Source of the DNA: Culex pipiens pallens
Taxonomy: Eukaryota > Arthropoda > Insecta > Diptera > Culicidae
Assembly (NCBI RefSeq): GCF_016801865.2
Contig: NC_068939.1
Location: 148,220,715-148,284,714, forward strand
DNA: 64,000 nucleotides
Direction: 5' to 3'
Shown here: positions 20,125-32,243 of the stretch, piece after piece
Numbering within the stretch: the stretch's first letter is position 1
How the letters are laid out: each line of letters opens with the position of its first letter
The notes under the pieces: model-generated
Databases searched by the model: none
What the model saw: only the letters and a program-made list of their open reading frames with translations
Told to the model about the DNA's origin: nothing
Translations under genes and position numbers: made by a program

Positions 20125-23100
20125 ATGGCAACCCCACCGGACAGTCCCATCGAGGAGGTCGTGTACGAGCTGGAGCCGACGCGGGCCCCGAAACCGATTC
20201 CAGTGGCGCTCGAGGACCTGTGCCGGTTGACAAAGTTTACCCGCCAGGAGATACGAGTCATGTATCGGGGCTTCAAAACGGTAAGAGTTTCGGTTTGATA
20301 ACGTGGTTGAACTTTTGGGAGGGGGGGTTTAGCTTGTAAGTAATTGCTTTCGGAGGACCTTCATTTGGGAAACTTTGCCACTTTGCACATATTTTGTGCT
20401 GACATTACGTTTTGAAAAAAAAGCTTAATTTTGCCGTGATTTACGGAACCAATTAAATTATTTGAATTCCATCTACTTCCAGGAATGCCCCGACGGTGTA
20501 GTGCACGAGGATAGTTTTAAGGATATTTATGCGAAATTTTTCCCTCATGGAAGTAAGTGTCCTGTCAACCTCCCTTAATGACCCCCCCAGCACACACATA
20601 ATTAATTAACACAAACATTTCTCTTTCCCATCCCACAGATTCCAGCCTTTATGCACACTATGTGTTCAAAGCGTTCGACGTTAATTGTAACGGATCCATT
20701 ACGTTTCGGGTAAGCAAACGTTGTGTTCCTGCCACCCCGTGCTGTGCGATGGCAGACTCACTGGATTAGACTTGAATGGTGGTGACAATTTACCCCGGTT
20801 GAAATCTAATTAGTTTATTATGCAACATGCTTTCGACGGTCCTCCAATTAGTCAGGTCACGCAATCTGTGTTCGCAAGTTTCGTTCGTTCGTTCGTTTGT
20901 TCCGCCGCAGAAACTGAGCCATGTTCCAAATTAAAAGCATGCTTCCTACTTCCAGAGTGGGTGGTGGTGATTTTTGCGAGTAACTTGAACTCGCTGCTGT
21001 AACCTCCACCTCGGAAGCCGAAAAGGAAGCGCACGGTTTCGCTGTACTACTGTTGCTTTTTATGCATAATTTTTGCTGGATCATATCACAGATAAATAAG
21101 TTTTACATATTTTATCACAACTTTTTTACAGCAAATAACAACAAGTGCATTGTTGCTTAATTTGATGGAAATAATGCAACGTCCAATTGTCACTGGCATT
21201 TTCTGGTGCTGGTCGTTATAATGTGGTAAAAATGTCACGCGAATTTTACCTCGAAATAATGAAGTGTTTAGACTATGGCACCTGTACAAGAGTACAACAC
21301 ACTTGAAGAGGAAATGAAGGAAATAGTGTTTGAAGGTGATAAAATATATAGCACCATCAAGGAAAAATATTTTACCATCGTTCATAACGAATGAATGTAA
21401 CCTAGTAAACTTAGACGGGTTAGACAAAATAAACAATCAAGTAAGTTGATCACTAGAATTTCGCATTTTTTCGAAATTTTCGTTGTTTAAACATTACCTG
21501 TGTGAAGTTCCTATCCTCAGCAGAGATGTGGATCACCTTTCAACGGTCGATTAATTCAAAGTTGGGAACAGAGTTTTCGGGTGCACAAAGAATCGAGCAA
21601 ATCTACTGAAGGAAAAAAGTTACAAAATAACCTTCGAAATAGGATTTTGATTTTGTACCGTAATCTGGGGTGAATCGGGACTACAGTCTGAATAGGGACA
21701 GCAGTTTTTAGACCACTTAAAGCTTTTAAATTTGGAAATGGATGTACACATTTTGTTGGCCTGAGTCTGTTCTATCCGAAACCAACCAGAAAAATCAAAA
21801 TATTGTGCTCCATCATGGTTAAAATTGCTGTCCCAATTCGCCCCATGTGTCCCGATTGACCCCAGTTTATGGTATTTATTAATTTTGATGAAACTTTGTC
21901 CAAAAGAAGCCATTTTGCATTATTAGTTGTCTATACACTGCCTATAATAGAAAATTCGGCTATTATGCCAAATCAAGTATTCCGAGAAAAACGCGTTTTA
22001 GTGTTTGTCACAAAATCTCTGTCAAGGCAATTTCCCATAAGAGTGGCATATTAGCCGTTTGGTTTTTCGCATCGGCAGCCAAGTCTAAACACTATTTCAG
22101 TGAAATTCAAGTTCCAGAAGATGCGTTGGAACATCCTCTACCACCTGGTGCTAATATCTCGTTTTTGCCAAAAGTGGATATTAGCCGATTTTTCAATGGT
22201 GGGCAGTACAAGACTACATAAATTCGAAATTCCGATCTTGTGAATGGTTTTTTTTCACACACCCTCCGTGTACGCACAAGAGCAAGCAGCAGTCAAGTGC
22301 TCAGTGCTCCATCGTTTTTTCGATTTTTTTCGCCGTAGTTTACCGTGATTAGCCGCGAGTTTGCTCCTGTAGCATGCCAAAGGCCGGCCGTGGCCGTGGC
22401 AGTTCGAGTGCGGCCTCGAAAAACCCGCGAAGTTCGTCTACCGGCCGTGTACAAAAAGGTAAACAAACCAACGCCGTGTCGGCCGCCATCGCGCAGGGGA
22501 GCGTGAGCGCAGAAGACATCGACAAAAAGTTACTGCATCCCGGATATGTTCCGAAATCACCAGTGCGAACCCGTTCGGGTACCTCCGGTGCCACGACCAG
22601 TGGCACATCAACATCCGCCAACATCCCCATCAGGAACGAGTTCTAGATGCTGAGCGACGACGAAGAAAACAACAACAACAACACCGACGGTAGCAGCACT
22701 ACCGACGACGAAGACGACGATGATGGTCGTGCACGGAAAAAAGTGCAGACGTCAAAAAAGAACAACACTCCAGCGGAACGTAGACCACCTCCAATTTTTG
22801 TTTTGGACACGTTGGCGGACGATGTTGACGAGTTGCTGGAAGGCCTCGGATATTGTCTGAAAATCGGTAAGTCGGCAGTGTAAGTGATCACACTGAACAG
22901 AAAAGATTTCGACCTGGTGCTTGAAGAACTGAAGCGTAGCAACTTCAACTTCTACACACACGACCCAGAGAAGCCCCCTGTTAAGGTCGTCTTGCAGGGT
23001 TACCAAGACCGTCCGATCGCCGACCTGAAGCGACACCTTTCGAACGCCGGAATAAAGCCACGGGAGATAAAAGTGCTCTCGCGAAAGACAACAGTCACAG

Positions 23101-26100
23101 GTACACACACCCTGTACCTGTTGTACTTCGACCGCGGCACCGTCAAGATCCAAGATCTGCGGCGGACTAAGACGTTGGACGGTTTTTGGGTAAACTGGCG
23201 GTTTTACACCAAGAACCCGACGTACGTAGCGCAATGCCACCGTTGCCAGAAATTCGGCCACGGCTCGCGGAACTGCAACCTCCGGCCCCGCTGCGTGAAG
23301 TGCGGTGAGTCACACCTCTCGGAGGCGTGCGCACTGCCACGAAAGGCGGACTTGGGGGAAAACGCAGAACAAACCAAGCCGCGCGTAAAGTGCGCGAACT
23401 GTGACGGCAACCATACCAGCAATTATCGCGGATGCGTCGCGCGCAAGTCTTACCTCGAGGAGCAGGAAAAGAGGAAGAAGAAAGCAGCATCGTCCCACTC
23501 TTCTCAGCGAAGTACCAGCGGACAACCCAGCGATCCCTCCTGGATGGGGGCGGTCGTTTGCCAGCGTGGTCGCTGCCGGTAGCGGCGATGCGGCCCAGCA
23601 AGGAGTCACCGGGGAAGATCTCCCTGCCGGAGTTCTTTGCTCTCGCGGGGGAGATGATGACGCGGTTTCGGAGCTGCCGTAACAAGGCAGAACAATTTCT
23701 GGCCCTCTGGGAGCTGATGATCAAGCACATCTATAATTGATTATTTTTTGTCTGTGATCTAGTTTTAAGCTTTCTCTTTATCTATCCTTTTCCCATTGCA
23801 CTTTCTGTAAGTTTTTTGAAAACTTTTTCTTACTCTTGTCTATTCCATAGTTAAAAGTAATAATTTTTCGATTGAATTATGATGTAAAACACAGCTGAAA
23901 GGAACACCAAAACTCTGTTGTGTACCTAAATGAACTCATTGTAACTTGATTATTCACAAATAAAACCGAATTGAATTGAATTGAATTAATTTCAAGAGAA
24001 TGATATATTCTGCGAGAAACGTTATCAAAAAATGAATATAGATTCAAAACGGTGCACTTTATCAAAATAAAAAAAAACTGTGAAGTCAGTTTCAATGGCA
24101 AATGAAAATTTTTATAGCTTGGATTGACACCATTTTCTATTTTATTACAAAAACTAATTTAATTCACCTGTGTGGTTGATGCCTTCCTCACTTTTTACCA
24201 ACAATGGGTAATATGAGTGGTTTGGACACATATTTCAGCTATTTTTTTTAGGTCCAGAAAAATAAGTACACAGATATAACTTAAGTTGTCATAACTCGAG
24301 ACAGGGTTGCCAGATTTTCTATTATGTTGACTCGTTGGAAAGGTCTCTTGATTACCTAACCAACGATGGGTCGGATGATGGTTCCGGACATCGTTTACAT
24401 ACATTTAAGTGAGATCCGGCTTCAAAAAAGTACATAAATATCACTTAAGTGGTCATAACTCGAGACAGGGTTTCCAGATCTTCGATGTTGTAAACTCGTT
24501 GGAAAGGTCTCATGATTACCTAACCAACGATGGGTCGGATGATGGATCCGGACATCGTTTACATGCATTTAAGTGAGACCCGGCTTCAAAAAAGTACATA
24601 AATATCACTTTAGTGGTCATAACTCGAGACAGGGTTGCCAGATTTTCAATTATGTGGACTCGTTGGAAAGGTCTCTTGATTACCTAACCAACTATGGGTC
24701 GGATGATGGTTCCGGACATCGTTTACATACATTTAAGTGAGATCCGGCTTCAAAAAAGTACATAAATATCACTTAAGTGGTCATAACTCGAGACAGGGTT
24801 GCCAGATCTTCAATGTTGTGGACTCGTTGGAAAGGTCTCTTGATTACCTAACCAACTATTGGTCGGATGATGGATCCGGACATCGTTTAGATGCATTTAA
24901 GTGAGACCCGGCTTCAAAAAAGTACATAAATATCACTTGAGTGGTCATAACTCGAGACAGGGTTGCCAGATCTTCAATGTTGTGGACTCGTTGGAAAGGT
25001 CTCTCGATTACCTAACCAACGATGGGTCGGACATCGTTTACATGCATATAATTGAGATCCGTATATATGTGAAAACACATTTTTATACATAACTTTTGAA
25101 CTACTTATCGAAACTTCAAACAATTCAATAGCGATGTATGGGACCCTAAACCAAGTCGAATGCAACTGGTTCGATCAAAATCGGTTCAGCCAGTGCTGAG
25201 AAAACTTGGCAAGATTTTTGAACACATACATACATACACACACACACACATACACACACACACAGACATTTGTTCAGTTTTCGATTCTGAGTCGATATGT
25301 ATATATGAAGGTGGGTCTTCGAGCTTTTAATAAAAAGTTCATTTTTAGAGCAGGATTATAGCCTTACCTCAGTGAGGAAGGCAAAATCATCATTTTAATG
25401 AATATCTCTGTTACCAAATTTTGCACCAGCTTGAATTCTAGGGCGTCATCCATAAAGTATGTCACGCTCTAGGGGGGGAGGGGGGGGGGGGGGGTATGAG
25501 CGAGTGTGACATTGCGTGTTATAAGTATAGGAAAAGCGTGACAAAGGGGGGGGGAGAGGGGGGGTAAATTTTGGCTGATCTCTGTTACCAAATTTTGCAC
25601 CAGCTTGAATTCTAGGGCGTCATCCATAAAGTATGTCACGCTCTAGGGGGGGAGGGGGGGGGGGGTATGAGCGAGTGTGACATTGCGTGTTATAAGTATA
25701 GGAAAAGCGTGACAAAGGGGGGGGGAGAGGGGGGGTAAATTTTGGCTGATTTTAGCGTGACGTACTTTATGGATGAAGCCTAGCGCAAAAACTTGACTTG
25801 AAATTTCCCTAAAGGCTTTAATTAATCCGTGTACATAATTTTTCTGCAAAAAACGTTATTTTGAGCAATCGCATTTTGAAACAATATTAATCCCAAATCG
25901 AAGCTCTTCTTTCTAAAAAAAAATATTGTTAACTTAAGAAACCGCCAACTTCATTACCTCAAAGTTATTTGTTTATAAAAAATAATAATAACCACATCTA
26001 GCTAGCCTATTCATCCGGCAGCTCGAGTTTTCAAACCAGGTAAAAAAAGAAAAGAAACATAAAATACCCTCCCCCTTCAGGATCTCCTGGTGACCCTATC

Positions 26101-26469
26101 GACCCTGCTGCGGGGCTCCGTATACGAGCGGTTGCGATGGACGTTCCGGCTGTACGACATCAACAACGACGGCTGCATCAGCCGGGCCGAGCTGTCCGAG
26201 ATCGTGCTGGCCGTGCACGAGCTCATGGGCCGGAGGCCCCACCAGCCGGACGACGATCGGAAGGCGCGGGAACAGGTACGGGGACGGGAGTTGGGTTTGT
26301 TGAGTTTATGGTTTCAATATTTCAAACAATGCTTCCACAGGTCGATGACGTGTTCCGGAAGCTGGACCTGAACCAGGACGGCATCATCACGATCGAAGAG
26401 TTCCTGGAGGCCTGCCTGAAGGACGACGTTGTTACCAAGTCGCTGCAAATGTTCGACACCTGCCTTTGA
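20125..26469 (+). CDS. KChIP: Kv channel-interacting protein (KChIP), EF-hand calcium sensor
   Basis: Coding exons: 20125-20280, 20483-20552, 20639-20709, 26081-26275 and 26341-26469, all with GT-AG junctions and joining in frame to give 206 residues. The start follows an in-frame TGA at 20104, so it is the first in-frame ATG. The order is a variable N-terminus, the family block ALEDLCRLTKFTRQEIRVMYRGF, a degenerate first EF-hand (ECPDGVVHEDSF), then EF2 DVNCNGSITFRD (about 89-100), EF3 DINNDGCISRAE (125-136) and EF4 DLNQDGIITIEE (173-184). The C-terminus is KSLQMFDTCL. KChIPs bind the cytoplasmic N-terminus of Shal/Kv4 channels and tune A-type potassium current in response to calcium. There is no N-terminal MGxxxS, so no myristoylation is expected. 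A 'tctcttccacag' acceptor at 19824 suggests a 5' UTR exon running into the first coding exon. Intron 3 is 5.4 kb because of several inserted repeats. Confidence 0.95.
21656..21874. mobile_element. MITE, second copy of the 3273-3467 family
   Basis: TA-bounded, about 219 bp, starting taccgtaatctggggtgaat and ending with the inverted version ccccagtttatggta. The internal blocks 'ttttaaatttggaaat' and 'gatgtacacattttgtt' are shared with the copy at 3273. In KChIP intron 3. Confidence 0.75.
22250..23990 (+). mobile_element. Half-LINE: ORF1-only Jockey-like retroposon
   Basis: A 5' leader (about 22255-22373), an ORF1/gag-like reading frame, then directly a 3' UTR and a terminal (TTGAA)n repeat at about 23970-23990. 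No endonuclease or reverse transcriptase (ORF2) sequence is present between ORF1 and the tail. An ORF1-only LINE that would rely on a partner for retrotransposition is analogous to mammalian HAL1. Internal stops and shifts show it is dead now. In KChIP intron 3, sense orientation. Confidence 0.7.
22374..23740 (+). pseudogene. LINE ORF1 (gag-like) with three zinc knuckles, disrupted
   Basis: ATG at 22374 opens a basic, Ser-rich N-terminus, an acidic region (DDEENNNN...DDEDDDDG), then a domain containing LYLLYFDRGTVKIQDLR and three cysteine knuckles: CHRCQKFGHGSRNC (CX2CX4HX4C), CVKCGESHLSEAC (CX2CX3HX4C) and CANCDGNHTSNYRGC (CX2CX3HX6C). This triplet is characteristic of Jockey/I-group ORF1 proteins that package LINE RNA. 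The frame is broken by TAG at 22644 and TAA at 22881, both in the same frame, and by frameshifts after about 23500, where GRSFASVVA and finally FLALWELMIKHIYN continue in other frames. The usual ORF1 C-terminus is therefore still present. Confidence 0.8.
24155..25386 (-). mobile_element. Helentron-like repeat with 164-bp tandem array, copy 2
   Basis: A minus-strand copy of the 4674-6092 element: the tail motif plus gccttcctcac at 24181, 164-bp units anchored at 24411, 24575, 24739, 24903 and 25054 (the last shortened by 13 bp), CA-rich microsatellite at 25225-25265, and the hairpin terminus gccttacctcagtgaggaaggc ending near 25382. In KChIP intron 3, antisense to the gene. Confidence 0.75.
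25405..25790. repeat. 174-bp tandem duplication with G-tracts (MITE-related)
   Basis: The segment beginning tctctgttaccaaattttgc at 25405 is repeated at 25579, offset 174 bp. Each copy contains 'gcgtcatccataaagtatgtcacgct' type sequence, poly-G runs and 'aagcgtgacaaaggggg'. The right end (agcgtgacgtactttatgga) is the inverted form of the left, so one MITE appears to have been tandemly duplicated. G-run lengths differ between copies, as expected from slippage or assembly uncertainty. Confidence 0.8.
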
Positions 26470-27600
26470 TGACCGTCGTCCGACAGTGTGTTTGCCGTCC
26501 CCGAAAAGCCCGACGACGCTGCCACGGCTGACGTCGCCGCCGTAGCGGAACGTTTGGCGCTGATACATCTGTAGGACTACCAAGGATAGTGAGAAGGTTA
26601 AGAAAAACTATGGGTGGATCGCTCAAACCTTGCACTTTCAACGTTGGATTTGTGTGTTTTTTTTCGACTCTAGTTTTCTTCTGATACTGAAATTTCTGTT
26701 TTCAGACTTCAAACCATTCATCTGTAAAAATTTAAATATTTTGATAAAATTCAAGGAAATGAAAACGAAACTAAACAAGGAAAATAAGTTTTAGAAAATC
26801 ATATCACATTCCATAAACTCATTGAAGCAATATTGTGTTACAATTAGAAAAAAAGTAATAAAAAAGCAAATATTCATAAATAGTTGATAGATTTCACATT
26901 CAAACTTTTTTCTCAATTTTGTTACTAAAAAATCATAAAAGAGAACTAGAGAGAAAATCTTAGCTCAGCTGATTACCAACACAGGCAAACTAAACAAAAG
27001 AATAGCAAAAAATAGTTGCTATTAAAAAGTACGAGAGTAGTTTTGAAGCCAAATTCAAATGCAGACTGGTTTAGAATTCTCATATTTAACATCATAACCA
27101 ACAAAGAAAGCCCGTTGCAACGGAATAGAAACACGTAGTCACACTTCGTAGTCACACAGTGCACATGACGTTTATAGTTGACAATAGACAATCGTTTTGA
27201 AAAACAAAAAGAAGCAAAACTAGCGCAGTTAGGAAATGCTTCAAACACTTAGGCTGGCAGTAGTCGATGCTCTAAATTAAGGCAGATTTAAAGTAGTAGC
27301 AAAAAAACAAGTAATTTTACCATCACTTCTGCCGCGGCCAGAATGAAAATTGTTGAAATAGGTTGAAATCACACCCATAAATATTGTCACAAAGAGATTT
27401 GAACTGCTGTGTCTAAATAACGTCGTGCTTGATTTAGTTGCTGTTGTTTGAAAACGGCATTGGACAAAACTTGAAAAAAATACCGTCCGCGGGGGTGACT
27501 TTGGGTTATTTTGAATGTTTTGTCCACCGGTTGAACTGGAAAAAATCACCAGAGTGAGATAATCAAACATAAATGGTTATTTTATATCCGCCATTTTGAA
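26470..27600 (+). other. Probable KChIP 3' UTR
   Basis: Unique AT-rich sequence directly after the stop codon, without identifiable repeats. An AATAAA at 26857-26862 could end a short transcript form. The extent beyond it is inference. Confidence 0.45.
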
Positions 27601-28089
27601 GAACAGCTTTTCAAAGTTTAGTTTAGAAAAAAAAATATCTCAATGTTTACTGGCAAACCTCTAAAACGACAATAGGGAGACGATAAAGAAATTTTTTACC
27701 GAATTCTCAAAAATAAACCACAATCAGGCTGCAAAGGGAAGATGGAACGAGAGGAATAACAAATCCACATAAATAATTTCAAGCTCTTAATTGCTTATTT
27801 AATTGTCGGTGAACCAGACGCCACACTATTCAATCAATTACTGGCGAATATTTCATTTTGCAGCCCAAAAAGTTCTTTATTTGAAAAAAATAAATTCTTT
27901 TAAAATTTTCTATTCTTGATTGATGTGCACCTACGTAAAAGACCAAGATTGCTTACTATTAACTCTTTGGTCTGACAGATTTGGTCTGACAGCTTTATCA
28001 AAATTATAGTATTTTGAATTTGGGATGATGGCAGCTATCCATTGCAATTATAATTACATGAAAATTTTCACAAAAATACGTATTCAACA
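27601..28089. other. AT-rich non-coding DNA
   Basis: No gene or defined repeat end. It leads into the tandem array that starts near 28090. A short direct duplication 'ggtctgacag' lies at about 27970-27992. Confidence 0.4.
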
Positions 28090-29350
28090 TATTTGTCTCT
28101 ACAAAAAAAACTCAAAAAAATTGTTCTTGTAATATGGGTATCAAATGATCGGTTTCTCTTTCCTAAATTTCGAATGTAATACCATTTATTAATTGAAAAC
28201 ACTCAAAATTTTCACTAAACTACGTACTTTGGAAAAAAATACTCAAAATTTCAGTTTTTTACAATATGGGTATCAAACGATCGGGATTTTTTCATACATT
28301 TGGAATGTAATAACAACATTTTTTTTAAATACTCATTTTTTCACAAAACTACGTATTTTCGAAAAAAAAATACTCAAAATTTCAGTTTTCACAATATGGG
28401 TATCAAATGATCAGGATTTTTAATACATTTCGAATATAAACCCAACATTTTTTTTATAATACTCAAAATTTTCACAAAACTACGTATTTTTGATAAAATA
28501 CTAAAATTTTCAGTTTATCACGATATGGGTATTTTCGAAAAAAAATACTCAAAATTCAATTTTTTCACGATATGGGTAGCAATAACTAAAAATTTTAGCA
28601 TTTTTTTTTTCAAAAATAAGTAGTTTTGTAAAAAAATTGAGTATTTTCCAAAAAATATCATATAATTTGATACCTAAATCATAAAAAACGTTTTTTTTCC
28701 AAAATACAGATCCCGATCCTTGATACCCATATTGTAAAAAAAAACTAAGATATTGAGTCATTTTTCAAAAATACGTAGTTTTTTAAAAATTTGATTATTT
28801 TCAAAAAAATTGTCCTTACATTCAAGATGTATGGAAAAATCCCGATCATTTAATACCCGTATTGTGAAAAACTGAAATTTGAGTATTTTTTAGAAAATAC
28901 GTAGTTTTGTGAAAATTTTGAGTATTTTCAAAAAAATGTTTTGTTACATTTGAAATGTATGATAAAATTTCGATCGTTTGATACCCATATTTAAAAAAAA
29001 AATTTGAGTTTTTCATGACGAAAATACAGATCCCGATCCTTGATATCCATATTGTAAAAAAACTGAGATATTGAGTCATTTTTCAAAAATACTTAGTTTT
29101 GTAAAAATTTGATTATTTTCAAAAAAAATTGTCCTTACATTCAAGATGTATGGAAAAATCCCAATCATTTAATACCCGTATTGTGAAAAACTGAAATTTG
29201 AGTATTTTTAGAAAATACGTAGTTTTGTGAAAATTTTGAGTATTTTCAAAAAATGTTTTGTTACGTTTGAAATGACGTATACAAAATACGTATTTTTGTA
29301 AACATTTTGAATATTTTCAAAAATGTTGTTACTACATTCGAAATGTATGA
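28090..29350. repeat. About 130-bp tandem repeat that flips orientation
   Basis: In the left half the anchor 'aatatgggtatc' recurs near 28131, 28263, 28393 and 28523, about 130 bp apart, with 'aaaactacgtatttt' blocks between. Beyond about 28600 the same blocks appear in inverse orientation (tgatacccatattgt near 28721, then 28850, 28980, 29040 and 29170). The array is thus a head-to-head pair of tandem blocks. No coding capacity. Confidence 0.8.
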
Positions 29351-31760
29351 AAAATCTACCTACGTGTGCATGTATTGCGAATACGTACACGAAAAAGATT
29401 GAGGTTAAATTTCGTACCTGCCAGCAAAACAAATAGGGTGCTGGTGTGCGTGAGCGTATTTGATAACTCTATAGCCAAAATCCTATAATAAGCTCTGTGC
29501 TTAACCGAGACAGCTGAACGAACTGGGGCAGTGCAAAACCGAGGCATGACTGTAGTTGTCAAAAAGTGGCATCTGAAGTTGGTCAGAATCCATTGAAACA
29601 ACGTGTTATTGACACTTGTTTTGCAAATTATGGAAAGTATCTTATACCAAAAAATCTGTGAACTGTACCTAAAAATCACAAGAACCATATTTTTTTTTTG
29701 GTCCAAAGTCACCCCAACAAGCGGACCCTAGACCTGAGTCACACACACACACGATTTGAAGATAAACCTTTTTTTATGAAATAGAATAAACAAAATATCA
29801 TTACTTGAAGCATAAGTAAGAAAAGTAAACACCAATTACATAAGAAACACACATTTATTTGGTTTTAGAGTTGTGCAAATTCATCGAGCTAATGTTACGA
29901 TTGAAGCTTAAAAGACGTGTTTTAAACGACTTCTAACTGTGCGTTCGACTATATAGTCTACTCTAAATTAAAGATGAAGAAAATCAAGCACATTTATCCA
30001 CGATCATAATATCTGTATGTGTGTGCGTATTTGTATCGGCAAATCATCACAGACAAACAAAACTCATCTGCGTGTTCAAGTCTGTGCTAGATAGTTACTA
30101 ATTAGGAGCGAGGATTCTTACGCGTTACATTTTCTGTGGCCAACATAACGTTAAACGTGTAAACTTACACGAGGATTACATAAAGCCTTTCAACAAACTA
30201 AATTGGCTCAATTCGATCATGCAAAAGTAATGGGATTTGTTGAGATAAAACATAAGAGCTATAACCATGTAAGAATAAACAATTGCGATAAAGTTAAACA
30301 TGTTAGCAGTATAATAAGAAAGAAAACAGGTTGATATTTTAATTAGTACGTAAACGACGTTTGAACCGTTAGCACCGTTAAAACAATACAAACATCAATC
30401 TATTTTCGAATGCATTCGTAAAATATTGTCGTTCGCACCGGTAGTGACGTTGTAAATTTACAAAAAAAAAATGGCTAAACATTGTCTTGTATTTTGTAGA
30501 CAAGCTGCAATGTCCATCGTAGCGAACTTACCCACAAAACTGAAAACTGTCAACAATCAAAACCCCCAAAAACTCGGGAAACTGCTCCCTCAACCACCAT
30601 CAGAACAGATATAGAACAACCCGTTTAAAACTGCAGGACAACTATTTTTGATAAAACTACAAAAATATACGCCGAGCAATAAGCCCGTACCAATCCGAAG
30701 TGTGAAGTATATTTTTCGACGGATTTTCAGCTCTGTACACACCGGAACAAGTATTTGGACACACTATTTCACACGATCGCCGGAGACGATGTCTGTCAAT
30801 TACAAATCTTCATTAGTAGAAACATGAAAAGTTCGCAGCCCATCTCCATTTAGAGAAGCATGCAAATTTCACTCCACCTAGGCATTTACAATTCTTCACG
30901 TTGATCGCATAACTTCACAGAAATCAGCTGAAAGAACCTATTTGATCGAAATTGGTAACAGAGTGACCCTACAAACTATACGACAAAAAAATAAACGAAA
31001 GGTCACTGTAATTCAGACAGACTAACGAGAACAGTTAAAACATTGAACTTTAGAAGAAAAAAAACCATAAACAATTCAAAGTTGTAACAAATAAAACGAG
31101 CAAGAAAGAAAGAGACACGTTTTTAATGTACCTGTGTAAAAAGTAGTGTGTAATTGGAAGACGCGAATGCAACTCAAGCTGTGAGCCAGCAGCTCGGTGT
31201 AAACCAGAAGCAAACAAGTAACCGAAAAATTCTCTCCCACCAAAGTTTATCTCTAGAGTGTAACACAGAAAAAAAGACATAAGCATAACAATGCAACCAG
31301 TAGAGCATATAGGATATATCGGAGTTATTAACAAAACATGAATAAGTTGATGCTAACAAGAAAAAAATGCAAGGAAATATCAACCAGTTAGTCGCGCAAC
31401 CTAGAAATTAGCAGAAAAAAAACATTGCAAAAAAAGCTAGTTTTTAAAAAGTACGAATGCTAACAGTGAGTTCGCAACGCAAGAAGGAATTTATTTTCTT
31501 ACAATATTCTGTGTACAGTTACGTTGGATAACATATACTCGGTTAACTAAAGTGAGCTCGGGAGCGAGAGGAATGGAAGAAAGAAAAAAAAAGAGTTGAA
31601 AAGGATGTGTGCGAAGTGATTGAAAAAGATTATAGCCCATTTCGATGAAATGCGTCGTATGGTTTAAGACGAATACAGTTGTTCCAATAATGGTAAAAAT
31701 GGCAAAGCAAAAGTAAAAATACATGTTTACGAAAAGTTTTTATATTGCGTTTTAATTATC
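29351..31760. other. Long unique AT-rich block, possible distal 3' UTR or ncRNA
   Basis: 29750-31740 lacks the repeat families seen elsewhere, is purine-rich on the plus strand, and resembles a long insect 3' UTR in composition (same style as 26600-27330). AATAAA occurs near 31090. It may be a neuronal-type extended KChIP 3' UTR interrupted by the 28.1-29.3 kb array. There is no open frame worth calling. The basis is composition only. Confidence 0.3.
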
Positions 31761-32078
31761 CCGGTGAAAATTTTCCATTTCATTAGTATTTTTCGGCATT
31801 TTGGGGTCAGGATCAGTGTTGTTGGGAAAAAAAGTTCGAAATAAGGCAAGATAATTGATATTTGGTCAGATTTTTTGGGAATGTTATTTGTCATTTTGGG
31901 CATGTCATTGGCATACCCGCTAGGGTGGCTCAAAATGGTTGAATGTTCAGATCAAGGGTTTTCGGTTGCATTAAGGTGGTAGATGGTGTCTTTCACTTTT
32001 GGGGCAATGACTGTTAATGATGGTTCTGAATTCAGGGTTCATAAATAGTAAATTGAAGTGAAAAAAAAATAATCACTA
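31761..32078. other. Intergenic, nothing recognised
   Basis: AT-rich, no gene, no defined ends. Confidence 0.4.
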
Positions 32079-32243
32079 TATCTGGAGTTTTTTTTTGAAA
32101 AGGACCAATAAACCAAATTTTCAGTTTTTGCTTTTTGGGTGTTTTTTAATACCCCTGACTCAAGGCGGTTCTAAAAACACCCAAAAAGCAAAAACTGGAA
32201 ATTTGGTTTATTGGACCATTTCAAAAAAAAACTCCAGATATGA
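32079..32243. repeat. Inverted repeat with about 70-bp arms
   Basis: The left arm (tatatctggag, then an 'aaccaaattttcagtttttgc' block and 'tttttgggtgtttttt') is mirrored by the right arm ('aaaaacacccaaaaagcaa', then 'tggaaatttggtttatt' and 'ctccagatatga') around a loop of about 25 bases (atacccctgactcaaggcgg). It abuts an LTIR-A terminus. Confidence 0.8.

Noticed and set aside
23167..23730. 187-codon minus-strand frame
   Set aside because: Antisense shadow of the LINE ORF1 zinc-knuckle region.
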